A stretch of DNA of 64,000 bases from Onchidella celtica (GCA_963931925.1 OZ007571.1:58491625-58555624); one strand, 5' to 3'; positions 27,001 through 42,000 are shown, counted from the stretch's first letter. Numbers and translations are program-made. Notes: generated from the letters alone by a model not told the origin.

Positions 27001-30000
27001 ATTTTCAAAATGACTATGTCCTTGATGATGCTGTAAAGATGATTCTGACTGTAGTGTAGTAATTTAGATATTAAATTGTGTAGCAGCTGAGTGAGTTATG
27101 CCTATGCTGTCATTACAGTTTATGAAACATGACATTTCTGAAAACAGACAAAATTATTCATGTCAAATTTTATGCATGTTTCCTATGAGAACGTCTCAAA
27201 ACAATTGAAACATATACCAAAGAAATAATTTTGTATGTCCTGAAGTGGCACGACTAAACTTACTAATCAGAACATCAGGAGATATTGTCTGTTCTTGTGT
27301 CAAGAAGTAGAGAAGTTGATTCTACCATCTTTATCAGCAATGACGTAAGTCCAACGATCATAATTTCAAGAAAAACATGATAGACTTAAAAAATCAGCCA
27401 TCAAATTAAGCTGACCATGAGAAAACTCTCTCATCAATGGGAGGATTTTTGGATTTCAGTTTTACATAAGAAAGAGATACATTTGAGGTACACAGACAAC
27501 CTTCTTTTACCTAATTCTGACTAATGACATTTTTAGCATGAACGAAACATCAGTGTCTTCAGAGGCAATGAACAGGAAAAAGAATTTAATTATACATCAA
27601 GTGCCCCATGATTTAGCGATGATGACAGTAGCAAGTACCAAAGTGTGAGTTCATATAAATTTTGCAACACCCTAAAGTCACCAACATGTATAGCCTTTTC
27701 GGCATAATTTTAGGAGGAAGGGACTATTTTTTTCCTTTATATTTATAGCATTACTAGCCATGATTGAGATATACCCTCTCTCATATCCTTCCCCTTCTTG
27801 GTTTTTTCTTCAATAACCTATTGTGGGAGCCATGACTATGATCTCACACCAATTTAAGTCACCCTCTTATGGTGTACACACTGTGCAGGATTTGTCATCA
27901 ATAGCAACATGTCACAGGCTCATGATTTGCAGGTACAATATTTGCTCTTTGTCTCACTTGCAATTTTTTTTATTAACATAAATATAATCATCACTGGTCC
28001 ATATAAATGATATAAAAACTTTCCCTTGGTGATGCTGAATCAGAATGTATTTGTCTTAGTCATTACCCTCTTGCAGTTTTGGAATAAAATGCAGATACAC
28101 ATACATTCTTACAGACAATTCTTATTTATATAAGAAACTATCATTTTGTCAGAACTTGACTGTTGACCTCTTTCACTATGATTCATCAGATGAAGGTTGA
28201 ATGTAGGTAAATGGCACATCAACTTGATATTATCCCTTACATGTTCTGTTGGCATGAAGTCCTAATCACTAAAACACAAAGAGTGTGTAGTAGCATGAAA
28301 GATGGAGACTGGAGAATATGAAATAAGACAAACAACAAGCAAAACAGGTACCCACCGTCACATTGCATGACCTGTATCTCTTCCTCTGCCCTATGCAGTA
28401 GCGGCCACCATCTTTGGGTCTGCAGCAAACGTGAATAAAACGTTTCAGGTAAAAAAAAGTCGTTACCAATAGAGTACAGACAGCAAAAAGCCCGCCTGTA
28501 GTTCAAAAAGGAGACAAAGCAAGAATTTTCATTCAAAATATGTAAATAAATGTGACTGTTCAAAGACCAGTGCAGTATTCTTCAACAACAGCTTGGCATC
28601 TAAGTGTACTTTCATCTATACCAGTAAAAGATGTGAAAGATCTGTCAGGTCAGAAAATTTTCCTACTGTGTTAATAAATTAGATGAAGAACAAAAGGATA
28701 ATTGAGATAGAAAATAAAATTAAAAAAAAAAACCACACACAAACATTTCAACCAAAAGTTTCAGGCACACACAGTTCACTTTTCATATTTTATGTGATAT
28801 GCTAGATAAATGGGGAAAAAACAAATTACCCCAACCACTTGTATTTGCAAAACCCCTACATTAGGGAGAAATACAAAGCAAGTTTTCAGACATGCTGTTT
28901 ATGCCACCCACAGCCTGTAAGACTTTATGTAGTCAACAAATCTTACAGTCTTTCTAACCCTTCTCCAGTCCCAAAGGATTTGCCTGTTATATTTGGCAGT
29001 GGTGCAGTTTTTCACTGGTCATTAAATACCATTCCTATCTGTTCCAAAATCTGGCCAGCTGTAATTTACAAAATTTTGCAACCAGTTTTAATATCAACTG
29101 ACATCAATATTGTCTATACGAATACTCACTCTGGGTTGTCACATTCTCTTTCACTGGCAGACACACCCCCTTCGCAAGTTCGAGAACAGTCTCCCCATTC
29201 TCCCCACTGTCCCCAGCTCCCATGGACAGTCTGAGCCTCATACTTGGGGTTGCGACATTCACCACGGAAACACCACTAGAAGATTTGAATAAAACAGATC
29301 AATAATGACAACATATGTACAGAATTACTTTTTCTTCAATACAACATATTCTGATCCTCAGAATGAAAGGACAAATTTTTGTTCTTGACTTAAATTAAAC
29401 TTTATGCAGGCTCCTCAAATATTCCCATCACTGAGAGTCATTACTGTTACACATGGACACCTTGTAGCTTAGAAAAGAAGCAAAAACTGATCACTCTGGT
29501 TACTTTCATTTTGCCTTCGACAAAGTGCCACCATTATCATGGCCTCATGTATATAATATCATTTTTGACATGCCGGACCTCCTTAATATGTGATCCAAAA
29601 ACCAGTTTAAAAAAAGATGATTAATATATGGGCTTATGGCAGTGATATTTCTGGGTACCAATGTAAGAAAATAAATCCTGTGCCTGGCAAATTAACAATT
29701 TTTATTTTTTATTGATGGAAGTCATTACTTACGCCCTTCTTTTGCCTGGATATGTGGCACTCTGTGCCCTCAGCTGCAGGAATACTGTTGGTCACACAGG
29801 AATCTGCCTCGTTCATACACCATAACTCTCCACATGCATACTAAGAGACAAAGGCAAGAATTTTGTTGATTCATTATGCTAATAATAATAAGAAAAAAAA
29901 GAAAACTGTTTTATAACGATTCACCTATCCCCTAAACAAAACCATACATCTTATGCCAAATAGATTCCTTTCTGATAAAAAAAAAAGTGCACATTGTGTT

Positions 30001-33000
30001 TTCACATCAATACATTCATACATTGTAGTCTATTCTTAGGTTCACTGTAATATTATAAATAATCTATAATTTTGAATTCCACAATACTATTAGACACGTT
30101 TTTTGGTTGTTTTTTTAAAATAATACTTACGAACAGCCCTAGCGTAACAAACTAAAGAAACACCAGTCAATAGTAGATAGTTTTTATCACTTGGGAGATT
30201 GTTGTGAAACTTAACTCTCTGCAGTTCATGCACTTTTCACCTTTTCTGAAACCCAGTGACGGTTGTCTCAAAGATTGCAAGCTTGTGTCAACTTATTTAC
30301 ATAGAATATAGACATGTTATATATGGTTGGAAAGTGCATTGGATGAAGTTTAACATGATGCAATTTGTTCATGAATTGAAAAGAGGTTGTGTGATAGGTG
30401 ACTTATTTTCTGTGTTACTATAAAGTAAAAAATCATCCACCCCAACAGTCTCAAAGAAGGAAAAAAATAAGTATGAAGTCCAAGGCCCAAAAGTTTATTA
30501 CTATATCAAATTCCATTCATTTGCAAAAAGCCATTCAGTTTGGTCCAGTAGTCAGCACATAGCACTTGATTATAAAAGACATGTAAAACTTTGAAAATCT
30601 GAGCAGAATTCACAAGAGTCCCTTTTGTACTCAAAATAAGTAAAGTAAATGTTTACACCTAACAAATAACACTCATATTTTGTGACACAATGTATAGAAT
30701 AACTGAAACATTTGAGATAATTAGAAAATCTCACTGAATTTTCATATTATATAACATTACGCAAGCGGTGCGATGAAAAGAAATTGAAGAAAAACTGCTC
30801 TGTTTCAGAATTTGAAATTTTGGAACACAGTGAATTTGAATCTTCTAAATATTGTTTATAAAGACTCTATTACTTTTGTAAAACCTTTCTGATGAAAATG
30901 ACATGTGAGACATAATAATATGGAGCTTATTATTCAGTAGGCATTACATAAGTAACTTGTAGATTTCTTCAAGTTCCAGATCCTCACATCAATGGAACAG
31001 GGATGGTTGGCTGGGCCTTCTTCCTCAGTACACTCATCAGAAAGTACACATAATGCATATTATATGCACATTTATCTGTTTTATGATCTCACTGCAGCAA
31101 TACAGCTTGAGTTGAAGAGCCTAGCTGTGAATGAACAAACATAATCAAGATATTTATGAGTGACCTCTGACAGTATTATACACTTTTGCATTGTATGCAA
31201 AGAGATGATAATCTACTCAATGAAAAGACAATTCCTGATAGTTCAGAGAGCTTGTAGTCACAATTCGTTACTCTGGACCAGCTGAAACAGTACAAAAAAA
31301 AGAATGAGGTACTTCCTTGTTTTCAGCTTCATATATGACTGTCATTAGTTCCCTCACAACATTTCAAGACATTCTTATCCCATCCATAAATAAGTGAAAA
31401 AGCTGGTGGCTTCTCTCAACCACTTTTGACACTAAATAATTTTATGTACCTGATATGCAGAATCTTTGAATGGTGTAAAATCAGGTCTGCAGGTTGGAAG
31501 AATCGAAGAAAATGTAGCTCATCAGGATTCCTGTAGGCCAACTTCTCACAATCTGGTGCTCTGAAAGAAATACAGCACAATATGTTTGAAATACATAAAA
31601 CATCCTACTGATAATATCAAAAGTAGTTGCAAACATCCAGAATTAAATTCCCTTATTAGTACCAATCAGTTTGTCTACAGATATTTTATGGGTGATTTCT
31701 CTGTCACTGTATGATGTAAACAAACAAATGATGGCTCCTAGCAACGGTAGAGTGGCACTCAACTACCAAGAAAACATAAAAGAAAATGCATTTTCTTTTA
31801 CATAAACCATCAAGTTTCAAACAAATAAGGAATACAAAACATGTTATGGGTTGAAACTGAGTCCATGACCACATAGGTTTATTTTGTTTTCAATTTAGTT
31901 TCAGTATAGGTGTAGAAGAATGTAAACAAACCTCTTAGAGATGGCATGATCGGTAGATCTACGGCTGTATTTCATCAGATTTTCGTGATTTCTTCTCCAC
32001 TGGTGACCAGGAATTAGTACCATCACTTAGATATTGCTGCATATTGCTTTCATGGTTGTCTGGTGACATTATATAGGAAAATTTGAAGATTTTCGGCCTG
32101 CACTGTCGACGCTGCCCGCATGCAAAAAAACCAAGATGGCGGACGGCCGCACGAAATTGTATGACGCAAAAACAAGTCGTTATTTTCTAAATCAAACTTG
32201 ATCTATGACTTTTTTTTACAATTATCGACAGATTAACATCTTTTAGGTGTAAATACGTGGTTTTGTAGGCTCAGAACATAAAAATATAGCCATGTTCGAT
32301 CGAATCCTACAACCACTAGACCATCGTTACAATTATAACGATTTCTCAATGCGTGAACTGCAGGGAGTTAAGAAGCAAATAATATTAAAATACATGCAGT
32401 GACGATGGTGCTACAAAGCAGGTTAGTAAAAGCATTTCGTAATCAACATTTTTCTTTTTTCCTGCAGTACCCTTTCTTTATCTTTTTTTGGATCAGTTAT
32501 ATATTATGTTGGTGTAATGTGTGATAGCAAATTTGCATGCAGCACGTCTAGTGATGGGTATGAGTAACTTGCAGTTCTGTCATGTCCGCCGACCTTGAGC
32601 TTGCAGGCCCTTGACCCATGCCCAAACTGTAAGCGACACTGAGCGTTGATGTCATAAGCATCACCAGGAAGATCACGCGGATAGGCTTCACGCTTCAGGG
32701 GAATGTTTTCTAAACACCAGCCTTTACCAGCACTGCAAACGATACACAGAGAATGAAAATAAAATAATCATAGTAATCATGCAGAATTCTAATGACACAC
32801 GTTTTCTTATGCATTACAAACAGGCAAATTTGTAAAATCCTGCAAAAGAAATTGACATTGTCAGGAAAGGTCAGAAATAATCTTTGGAACAAAAATCTGT
32901 AAAAGAACAAGCTGCAAATGTCTTCTTTTTAAAATAACTGCCACACAAGTTTCAAATCATTATCAACATGGTCCATGCAATGTTAAATCATGTATAAATA

Positions 33001-36000
33001 AACACATTCTTGAGAAAATATTATATTGCTTTTATTTTTCCATAACTGTTGGCAAATAGGAAGTGAAAACTCAAAAACAAAACAAAAAAACTTAGCTATT
33101 AATATGTTGTTTTGCATTTCATAGGAACATCTCTAAAGGAAATGATAGTTAGTAATCTTTATTTACAAACATGCAAGAGATCAAAAGAATTTTCTTGAAT
33201 TATAATTAATGATACTTTGTGATTCAAATCTATAAGCCAGTTTATCTTACTGAGAAAACAACTGCATTACCGACTTCAGCCAAAATAATGCCTTGCTTTT
33301 ACTGATAAAGAACTGTTTCATGCATCAACTGAAGTTGTTTTCACATTTATACTGGATTATACTTTACAGATTCCATATTTACAAGCAATACTGATGTCCT
33401 ACTCCAGAAAGTCCGTGACGTATTTCCGTGAGCAGCTGGACCAATGGAAAGGTGAGGTGTCTCGGGTTAATCTTGCTGCCATTAGTCGTGCTGGTTCTTT
33501 CCCTGGCAGACCACACTGATTTCCCGCCCCATCATGATGCATGCCGAAGCTTTGTGGTGAGAAAAGGAAAATACAAGTTGGCCGCCTCCTGACTCGTCAA
33601 CAACATTAATTCATGGCAACAGACAATATCATTAAATGAGGCATCCCACGCAAGACAAAGCATTATTTTATGACAGCTTATATTTAATCTTTCTATGTGG
33701 ATAAAGGGAACACTGCAAATATTCAGAGACTATTAAAGCCATCAAAATCTGTTGCTATTCTTTTGTTTAAGGCTGAGAAACGTTATTTTCTGACCAACTC
33801 TTGAATTTATCAGTTGACCTCTTCATAAGCTCATTACTTAGGCCTACCAGATGCCATGATTTAACTGACAAATGGCAACTTGCAATTAATGCAAATTGAC
33901 CCTATTTGGAACTGCTCGGATCCAGAGTTTAAAGAAATCAGAAACTGAAAATTCAAGAAAAATTTTTTCTAAAAGCACATTTATAACAGTTACAATGGAC
34001 ACCCACCCTACTTACCTCATTATGTATTGCATAGGCCTACTCATAATCTTAACACAGAAGGAATTTATTTAATCTGCACTTTATTCTGTTCATAAGATGA
34101 GGTCATACTGACCTTATATTATATTTTAGATCAGGTCAAATGTTTCTTCAGCAGATCATACGTAACGGTAGCCTACTCACTTGTGTCCAATTTCATGTGC
34201 AATTGTGAATGCTGAGGCAAGCCCAATGTCCTGGTTTATACTACAGCTTCTTTCTTTCTCACACATTCCTTCCACTGGAGCCAGCCCTGAAAGTGGCAAT
34301 GATAAACACATATGAAATCTCACGAAATTATTAAAAGTAATTTAAAATGACTTACATTTACACTTTTTTTCCAGCCCCAGATATCATTAGATCTAGATCT
34401 AGATCTAGAACATGTGAAATACTGAAATGCCTTTTTCAAGTTTTAAGCAAAAAAAGAACGCCAAAAAGAAAAAAAATTGAACATGACTATCTAGATCTAG
34501 ATCTAGACTCTAGATCTAAGTCTTGACCTCTGTATTTTTTTTCTTTCAAATCATTGTTTAACTTGTCAACAATCAAGAACCATGCTAATGCAATGCACAA
34601 AAAAACAGTTGTTGTTATTTATGCCCACCCTTTTCATAAAGATTCGGGTGTCTTGTGCTGGTCCTGTCCTGGTATCAATCTTTTACGAGGAAGATAAGGT
34701 GGAAGGGTGGGGGTGGGTGTAAGGGGCCATAGTAGGCAGCGCACACAAAAGACTTTCAAAAACTTGATCTAAGAGTCTAGATCTAGAGATTTAGATCTGG
34801 ATCTAGATCTAGTCTATTTTTTCTTTTAAAAAAATACTGCATCACTACCGTCTAAGCTTTAGCCTCTGACATGGGAAATCATACATCTCATTGATCTAGA
34901 TCTAGAATCTAGATCTAGATCTGGACTGCCCCTAATGAGGGTGACCTTGCCTCCGCTCATTCACTAAAAATAAGAGGATTTAGATCTAGAATCTAGAATC
35001 TAATACTATGCTGAACAGCTATGTAATTCGTTTCCTTAATTTGAAACTACAGGTGGAATGGCTTCAATCATTAAAATATACTAGCCACAATAAAGTAGAA
35101 AATTGATCAGCACAAAATGATGACTTTTTAGACCAAAAGTAGAAAAGCAGCACAAAATGGTGCCTTTTTCGACCTCACGCCTCCACCACAACAAATGCCC
35201 AAACAGCAGACGACGAGCTTCGAGCTTGTAAAGGGAAGGGGCGTAACCCAAGATATCAGGAGAGTAACTTCAAGAACAAAAAATTTGGGGGGGGGGGGGT
35301 GTCAGTTTAAATTGCAATAACGTGTTCAAGACGCATTTCACAGTTTGACCTTGTTTTGTGAAAAGTCATCCCTTGATGCAAAGTAAACCCGATACACGAT
35401 ATAATGAATTTTAAATAAAAAGCGCTAGCTAATTATTTAATCACAGCAATTGTCTAATTTTTTTTTCATTTCGCGAAATTTTGCGAACCAAAAGGAGGAC
35501 CGTAAGGGAGGTGCCCACAATGTGCAAAAAGCGTACGTACATGATTGTGTGTGGGGTATCTGGGGAGCGCACCAATGTATTTAAGTTAATTTAAGTAACG
35601 AATCAAAAAGTTTGAGTTACTGACTTTTTAAATTTATTTTCAAGAAAGTTACGTCGTTGGATTATCGACTATAAAAAAGGCATGTTTCTAATGAACAGTA
35701 AAACTGTCAATGCAAAATGCATTGAAGATTTTGAACATCAATTTAAGGTCTCACGTTATGCACATTCACCATTCTAATGGCCGTGCGCCCACACGAGGGG
35801 GAGGAAGCTGAAAGGCGTGCACAGGGGCAGCGACATGTAGCATGATTATGTCTTTGCATGGAGGTGGTATGTGTGTCAAAAATCGCCTAAACCAAGCATG
35901 GTTTGCAGATCATGAATATTTTAATCCAATTCGATTACATAATAAAATTCCCATTCTGGGAAATCACTCGCAGACAAATTACGGCATTGCATGGGGTCAT

Positions 36001-39000
36001 TATTTAAAAAGAGACCTCACCACACCTTATTACTGGCATCTTGAATGACTCTGTTGTTTGTGGACTTAAATATCGCCACGCCTACATAAACTCAAACATA
36101 CCCCCAAGAGCACGTGTGCCAGTAGATGAGAAACACCAAGTGATGAAGGAAAGGAACGAAAGCGATCCACAACAACAACAAACTGATAGCAGGCAAAGTG
36201 AGTGGCAAACACAGTAGTACGGGGGCCGCCAGAGAAGATGCAAATAGCTCTGACATTTTTAGAGCATCTGCCATTCTGAGGTTTATAGATCTATTTCACG
36301 CCTTAGTACTGTCATCGCAGGTGTGAAGCGAGCAATGCGCCAGATAAACAACCACCTTGCACATTTAGCACAACGCAACACATTTAGCAAGACAACTCCG
36401 GTTACTTCAATCTTGATTCCTCCGATCTATGAAGCAGTCGGCCAGTCTGCCAGATTATTTTATGCAGACAGCATGCTCTAAGGTGTGAAAGAAGTCTCTT
36501 TTTTTCATTACTTAGCTTATTTAGCTAGAACGGCCATATTATACAAATACGGTACCATCTGAATTTTTCGTGTCGACACTTAAATTACTACTAAATCTTA
36601 GATATAATAATTTGACCTATTTTTATCTATAATTATACGACTGATATTTGGGGAAGAAAGTCGACAAAGGATCATCCTCTCAATCTCATTATCTTGAGAT
36701 AACATCGGGAAATGCCACTGACAGTGAGTTAGAATTAGTTTCGTGTGTTGAGTCTCAGGAAGGCTGGCACTCTTACAAGGTGACTGTCTTTTGCAACATT
36801 TTGTGAGCAAAATGCACGTATTTTTTTTTCATGTTTTTTAAATCCAGGCTCACGGACTGGGTGTGGTCTGGGCCATAGAGCCTAGGCCTGAGAAAGCCAA
36901 AAGCCGAAACACTTTTCCTCTGCAGATCACCAGCGACCTATATAAAAGAACTTTATTAGGAATTTACCAATGTGTTGAATTTATACGAATGTATTTAATT
37001 CTATGTTAAACCCAACAGCTCTGAATACGAAACATAAATCAAGAAAGTGCACCCAAATAGACCGTGAAGGGCGCAAAGTGGCCGTTATCGTGCCGGCGCA
37101 CCGTAAAACCCAAATTCAAACTCAAACTCAAAACTTCAAAAAACCTGTAGTCTCCGTCTCTCAACGGTTTCCATTCGTTTGATTTCTTTTCCCTCATAAA
37201 ATTCCAGTTTTGCATTATGAAAATAATACACATAACAGACTACTTTCAAACTGCGTAATATACAGTGATACAAATTAAATGCACTAATGCCTACCCATAT
37301 TTTTTCCCAGCCAGAAAATGTACATTATGAGCAGATCACAGACAGCTGAAGTATATGAGCATGCCCAGGTGAATCATAAACAGGTGACCGATGATTTAAA
37401 ATGAAACTGAGGATAGTTTCAAAAACTACGGAAGTTATTCCACGCTTAAGGATCACATCAAGCGAATAGTTACAGTTAAAGCGATATTTTTTTATTTTTT
37501 TTAACGGAAGGCGTTTACTGCACTGGTAACTTCTGGAAATCATTTTGATCTGGCGAATGTTTCGGCGTGGACTGCAATAAGATGTAGCTTGGCTAATGGC
37601 GTCTCGTGTTCACCAGTACTGGGTTTTCTATACCAATCTTTCACTGGTCCTAGTAGCGAAACAACTTTACACATCTCAGACGTATGGGACCTATGGAGCA
37701 AGATAATTTCACTTCCACGCCAACATCACCCCCCCCCCCCCGCCACACCCTCTCTCTCATGTTCCCCCATTATGGATGACAATATTACTTTGATTATCAA
37801 CAACTGATTTTTTTTTTTACAGTTTTTTTTTAGTTCCCGACACTTTTATCGTCAGCTTCAACTCCATCGTCTCTGAGTGGCCATAACTTGTCGAAAAAGA
37901 ATCAAAGATTAATCCAGTCCATTAAACTTTTGATAGTTGTAGGCAGAGTGGGTGGGGAGGGGACAAAAGGAAATGAGAAGAGATTAGCTATAGTACCCTC
38001 TTTCCAAAGCTGTGTAAACACACCCGGCTTTCCTACCAAATCCGGTCCGATATAATTGTAATCATTTTCTGTGACAAGGAACTATATAAAGAGCGGGGTC
38101 TCCCAAAGAGCTCGTGACGGTACATCAAAAGATTTAGTTTCACAATTATCACAGTTGAATTCTGCTTGTGTGCATGTGTGTGTATGCCTCGCACCCCCCC
38201 CCCCACCCCCATGTAGGCCCCTATATAGATTACGAATACTTCTGACCCGTTCGTTTGGAGAAATCTCTGTCATCATTTTCTCTCTCCCCCCCCCCCCCCC
38301 ATCTCTCTCTCTCTCTTTTCAGAGAATGTGTATATCTAAAAGAGAGACGGGGGAGGGAGGGGAGAAAATTATGACAGAGATTTCTCCAAACGAACGGGTC
38401 AGAAGTATTCCTAATCTATATAGGGGCCTACATTAATTTTTTTTAACGCATTCACAACTTCGTTGCCAAAAAAAAAACCTGACAATAAATCTTGCCATAC
38501 AAACTCACACGTACACACAGAATAAACAGGAAAGGTCAGATCTTACTCACCCAATGTCCCACATGGGTCGTTCTTATATGTACAAATGTCGTACCTGAGG
38601 ATACAAGGTGAAAGCTCTGTGAAAGACAATAGGGTTGGCGATGGGGGATTGAGGTGGGGATAGGGTGTAAATGGAGGGAGACACAAGTGGGAACTTCGAG
38701 AAAAAGGTTGGGGGCGGGGGCTGGGGGGGGGGGGGGAGAGTGAGCAAGACGTGATGTGAGTCGAAAATCAAAGCATACCAAATGCAAAGTTCGTATTTTG
38801 CAGAAAAATGAAAAGATTTGCTGTGGATACTTAAAGTAAGTCAGGCTTATGTGATTTTCATCTCTTTCTCTCTCTACATTTAACATTAATGCACCATCGA
38901 TTTTCAACATGTTGAAGCGGAAGGTTGTACGTGTATTTTTGATACCGATTATCTGAAGGGTCACAAATCGGTAACTGTCATGATTCAGATGTTGTTAAAA

Positions 39001-42000
39001 CTCACGCAGAGAGTGAGTTGTTGTTGTTTTACCAGGGCCATGAGAAATTGGCTGGTGGCCTTGAACGGCCCTCGCGAATTATAGTTGGTGAGTAAATAAA
39101 TGTAAAGTTAAACTTAGAGTCACGCTTGTCGGTTTTAATGTTCGTGATTAATAAGTAATGGAGTAGGGGTGAAACAAGGTGGGGATAGTTGACATTGTTA
39201 AGTATGATTAGACAAGTTTTTGCACGTTAACTGGCTGGTAGAATAGTGCAGACGTATTACTACAATTAAAATGGTGGGAGGTTTCGACCTATGAGATAGC
39301 TGAACTAATTGGGCCAGCGGACTAGCACTGCTGGGTAGCCAGATAGTATAAAACATCGTGTAACGTTCAGATTTAGTGAATACAGACGAGCAGAAGCATC
39401 GTGTCGTGAAGTATCTCCGGTTGGCCAGTACCTGAACTGTGTGGTTTGAAGACTAGAAGTCCTTGCTAACGGACTGACTGAGCTCTAGAAAGAAAGGTCT
39501 GAGTGGGCTGACCTTTGAAAGCCCACGCTGCGCTATTTTGATGTTCGCGCCTACCAGTAGGCGTGACCAATGGTAATATATCTTATTAGTTCAAGCATAA
39601 TAGAAGATCAGAGATAGAGAGAGAACCACAGCCTCATAGGAAGTCTAAGGAAACCCCAGCTGGCACTCGACGACGAGTGGCCTGTGTTATAGAATTATTT
39701 CCATAGTATGATTGAAGTAATATGGCACATTGTTGATGAATTGAATAATGATTGTGCATATATATAAATAGTTTTTTTGCAACTGCGTAATTACCTACAA
39801 GCCGAAGTGTGCTTCTGTAGGCTTGGAACGTACTGGGCTCTCCTAACATTCAAGCCCATATGATTTAGGGAGAGTTTGCCTGGCGACTGGCCAGTGGCGA
39901 CTCAACTGTCACTTTAAATTGATATCTAGTTTCGTATAATATACCTATTTGCTATTGATTGCAGTACATCCAATAAGGAACCATAATTACATGAATATCA
40001 TAGATTAAGTTAGTAATTAGAATTTATTGCTTTGAATATACCTCTATTGTCTTTTGTTTTGTTTATTAATATTTATGTAAAACATGGCCTGACCGGCCTG
40101 ACATATATAGATACTCTAGTTGTTTAATACTTTTCTTGTGTGGATGTGTCCGAGTGTGAGTTAGCTGCCTCTCGTGCAGTCGAATGCTCCCCAAGACCCT
40201 AACTCTGCTCGTGACAGTAACTATGTCATTTCGCTATTTCGTATACCTTTTTAGTTTCAACTCCTCATTTCTTCAGGGATGCAGTCGTTTCAAAATGCAT
40301 TTAAGCCTCTCAGTGAATATGCTCCGATCCAAAGACTAATGTAAAGTACATGTACATAGGCTTAATTTTGTTGCAATTTCGTTAAATATCTAGCGACATA
40401 CACCATTGCCTCTGAAGAGCTGTCCTTTTCACTACCTTCATCTATTTGTATTTCTAGTTAAATAAAGTTCCCTTTAACGACAACGTATCACCAACATTAA
40501 TTTGACGTAGCCAGTGCTATGGATGATCCGCTGTGCAAAAACAACACTGCAGTTTAATAAAAACATAAACTGAAATCTTCAAAACGTATCCATCAACTAC
40601 CCACAGAAATGGTAAATTAATATTTCATAACACTGACATCAAAAGCCTAAGAGGGGAAAAGCGAAAATATGTATATTTTTACTTTAGCTAATGTGTGTAC
40701 GAAAGTGAACTCAGCAGCTGACATGTAGCAAGTTTCCATTCGATCGTGCAATACCCTGCTCTAGTCTTAATTCATTTACTTGGTAATCTGCTCAGAATTA
40801 TTTTCTTTGTTGCGCAACTCATCACACTCTGCCGGCGCTTTTAATAGAGAAGGTGGGGTGGGGTGGGGATGAGATTTCCTCTTAGGGGATGGAAATTTTC
40901 GGGTTTCAGTGGGGAAATACCTCGCCTCTCCACTGATGAATTCATCAAGTTGAGACAATATCAAGTGTCCCAATCATGTACTGCTGTTTGAATCTAAAAC
41001 CTAGTACATGTGTATGCATACTTGGGCCAAAATGAGTTCTTTGCATATTCATACTCAGCGAAAGAAGGCTCATCTTTCTAATTTGGTATCGTAGGGCGGT
41101 CAAATACTGAGTTATTGAGACCAAACTACTCTAGAAAGATGAGCCTTCGGGCGCTGAGTACGAATATGCAAAGAACTCATTTTGGCCTAAGTATGCATAT
41201 ACTAGGTTTTAGATTCAAACGGCAGTGTAAGTCCTTACAAAAATGTGACAGCCAGAATTCCAAGAACTGGATTAAATGAGTCTTATTTGAGATGGAATTT
41301 GCATTAATGAATAAATAAATACGAGTTGGCTGCTTAGCTATGATTGGTCCTTTTCCACAGAATGATAATTTTCTAACGTGGTAAGACTTTGTGAAATACC
41401 CCCCCCCCCCCCTGATTTAACATTTTGCGCCAAGCCTTGCCTGCTGCGACCTCACAGAGCTTTACCGTGGAACGATCCGTCTGGTATTGACAAGGAGCAG
41501 CTGATGTCTGGATTAATAACAGGAAAAGCTGAGTCTCAGTCTCATTTTTTGTGTATACCACCCGTCATCGTTAACGTTAGAACCTCAATCCACATGGCTC
41601 TGTCTGTCTGCTTATAGCCCCAGCACAATTCATTTCTTTCTACAATAACAGTTCATTTTTAAAACAATTTTTCCACACCGTCTTCAGTGGCCTCGTTTCC
41701 TCTTGTACAGGTCCGATGCAATGTTCGTACACACAGTGCTTTCAGAATTCATCAGCTTAACAGTAATGAGTTATTCCATTGTTTACTTAAGGGACTTTCC
41801 AGTTTTCCATATTCAAGGCTTGTTATCAGAGTGACCTCGCACTATTTTTTCTGAGAAAGCTAATTGAGCGAATACTCTGAACTGGTATGAAGCACCATGA
41901 ATAACGCTGGACAAAATCAAAATCACTCTTTAATTTGGCAAGCTCTTTATAGAATATTAGCCCTGGTGCACACCGGCCGGTTTTGATCGACCAACTAGCT

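Larger units (their letters stand above)
25650..29732. other. ADAMTS introns between exons 14 and 10
   Basis: Outside exons 11-13 these introns are AT-rich and show no repeat pairs, no long frames and no RNA genes that I can recognise. Confidence 0.55.
34287..38550. other. ADAMTS intron between exons 7 and 6
   Basis: Contains the AGATCT clusters, a G13 run (35287-35299), a C13 run (37729-37741) and the foldback at 38211-38433. Open frames here are short and show no recognisable protein. Confidence 0.6.

Noticed and set aside
31449-31565. Exon-like segment on the minus strand with a strong pyrimidine tract and peptide [14 protein letters not shown]
   Set aside because: Exons 9 and 10 join in phase with the conserved CKxxxxC spacing without it, and its position in domain order is wrong.
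38071-38436. Open frames on both strands sharing the peptide [12 protein letters not shown]
   Set aside because: Caused by the inverted repeat at 38211-38433, not by genes.
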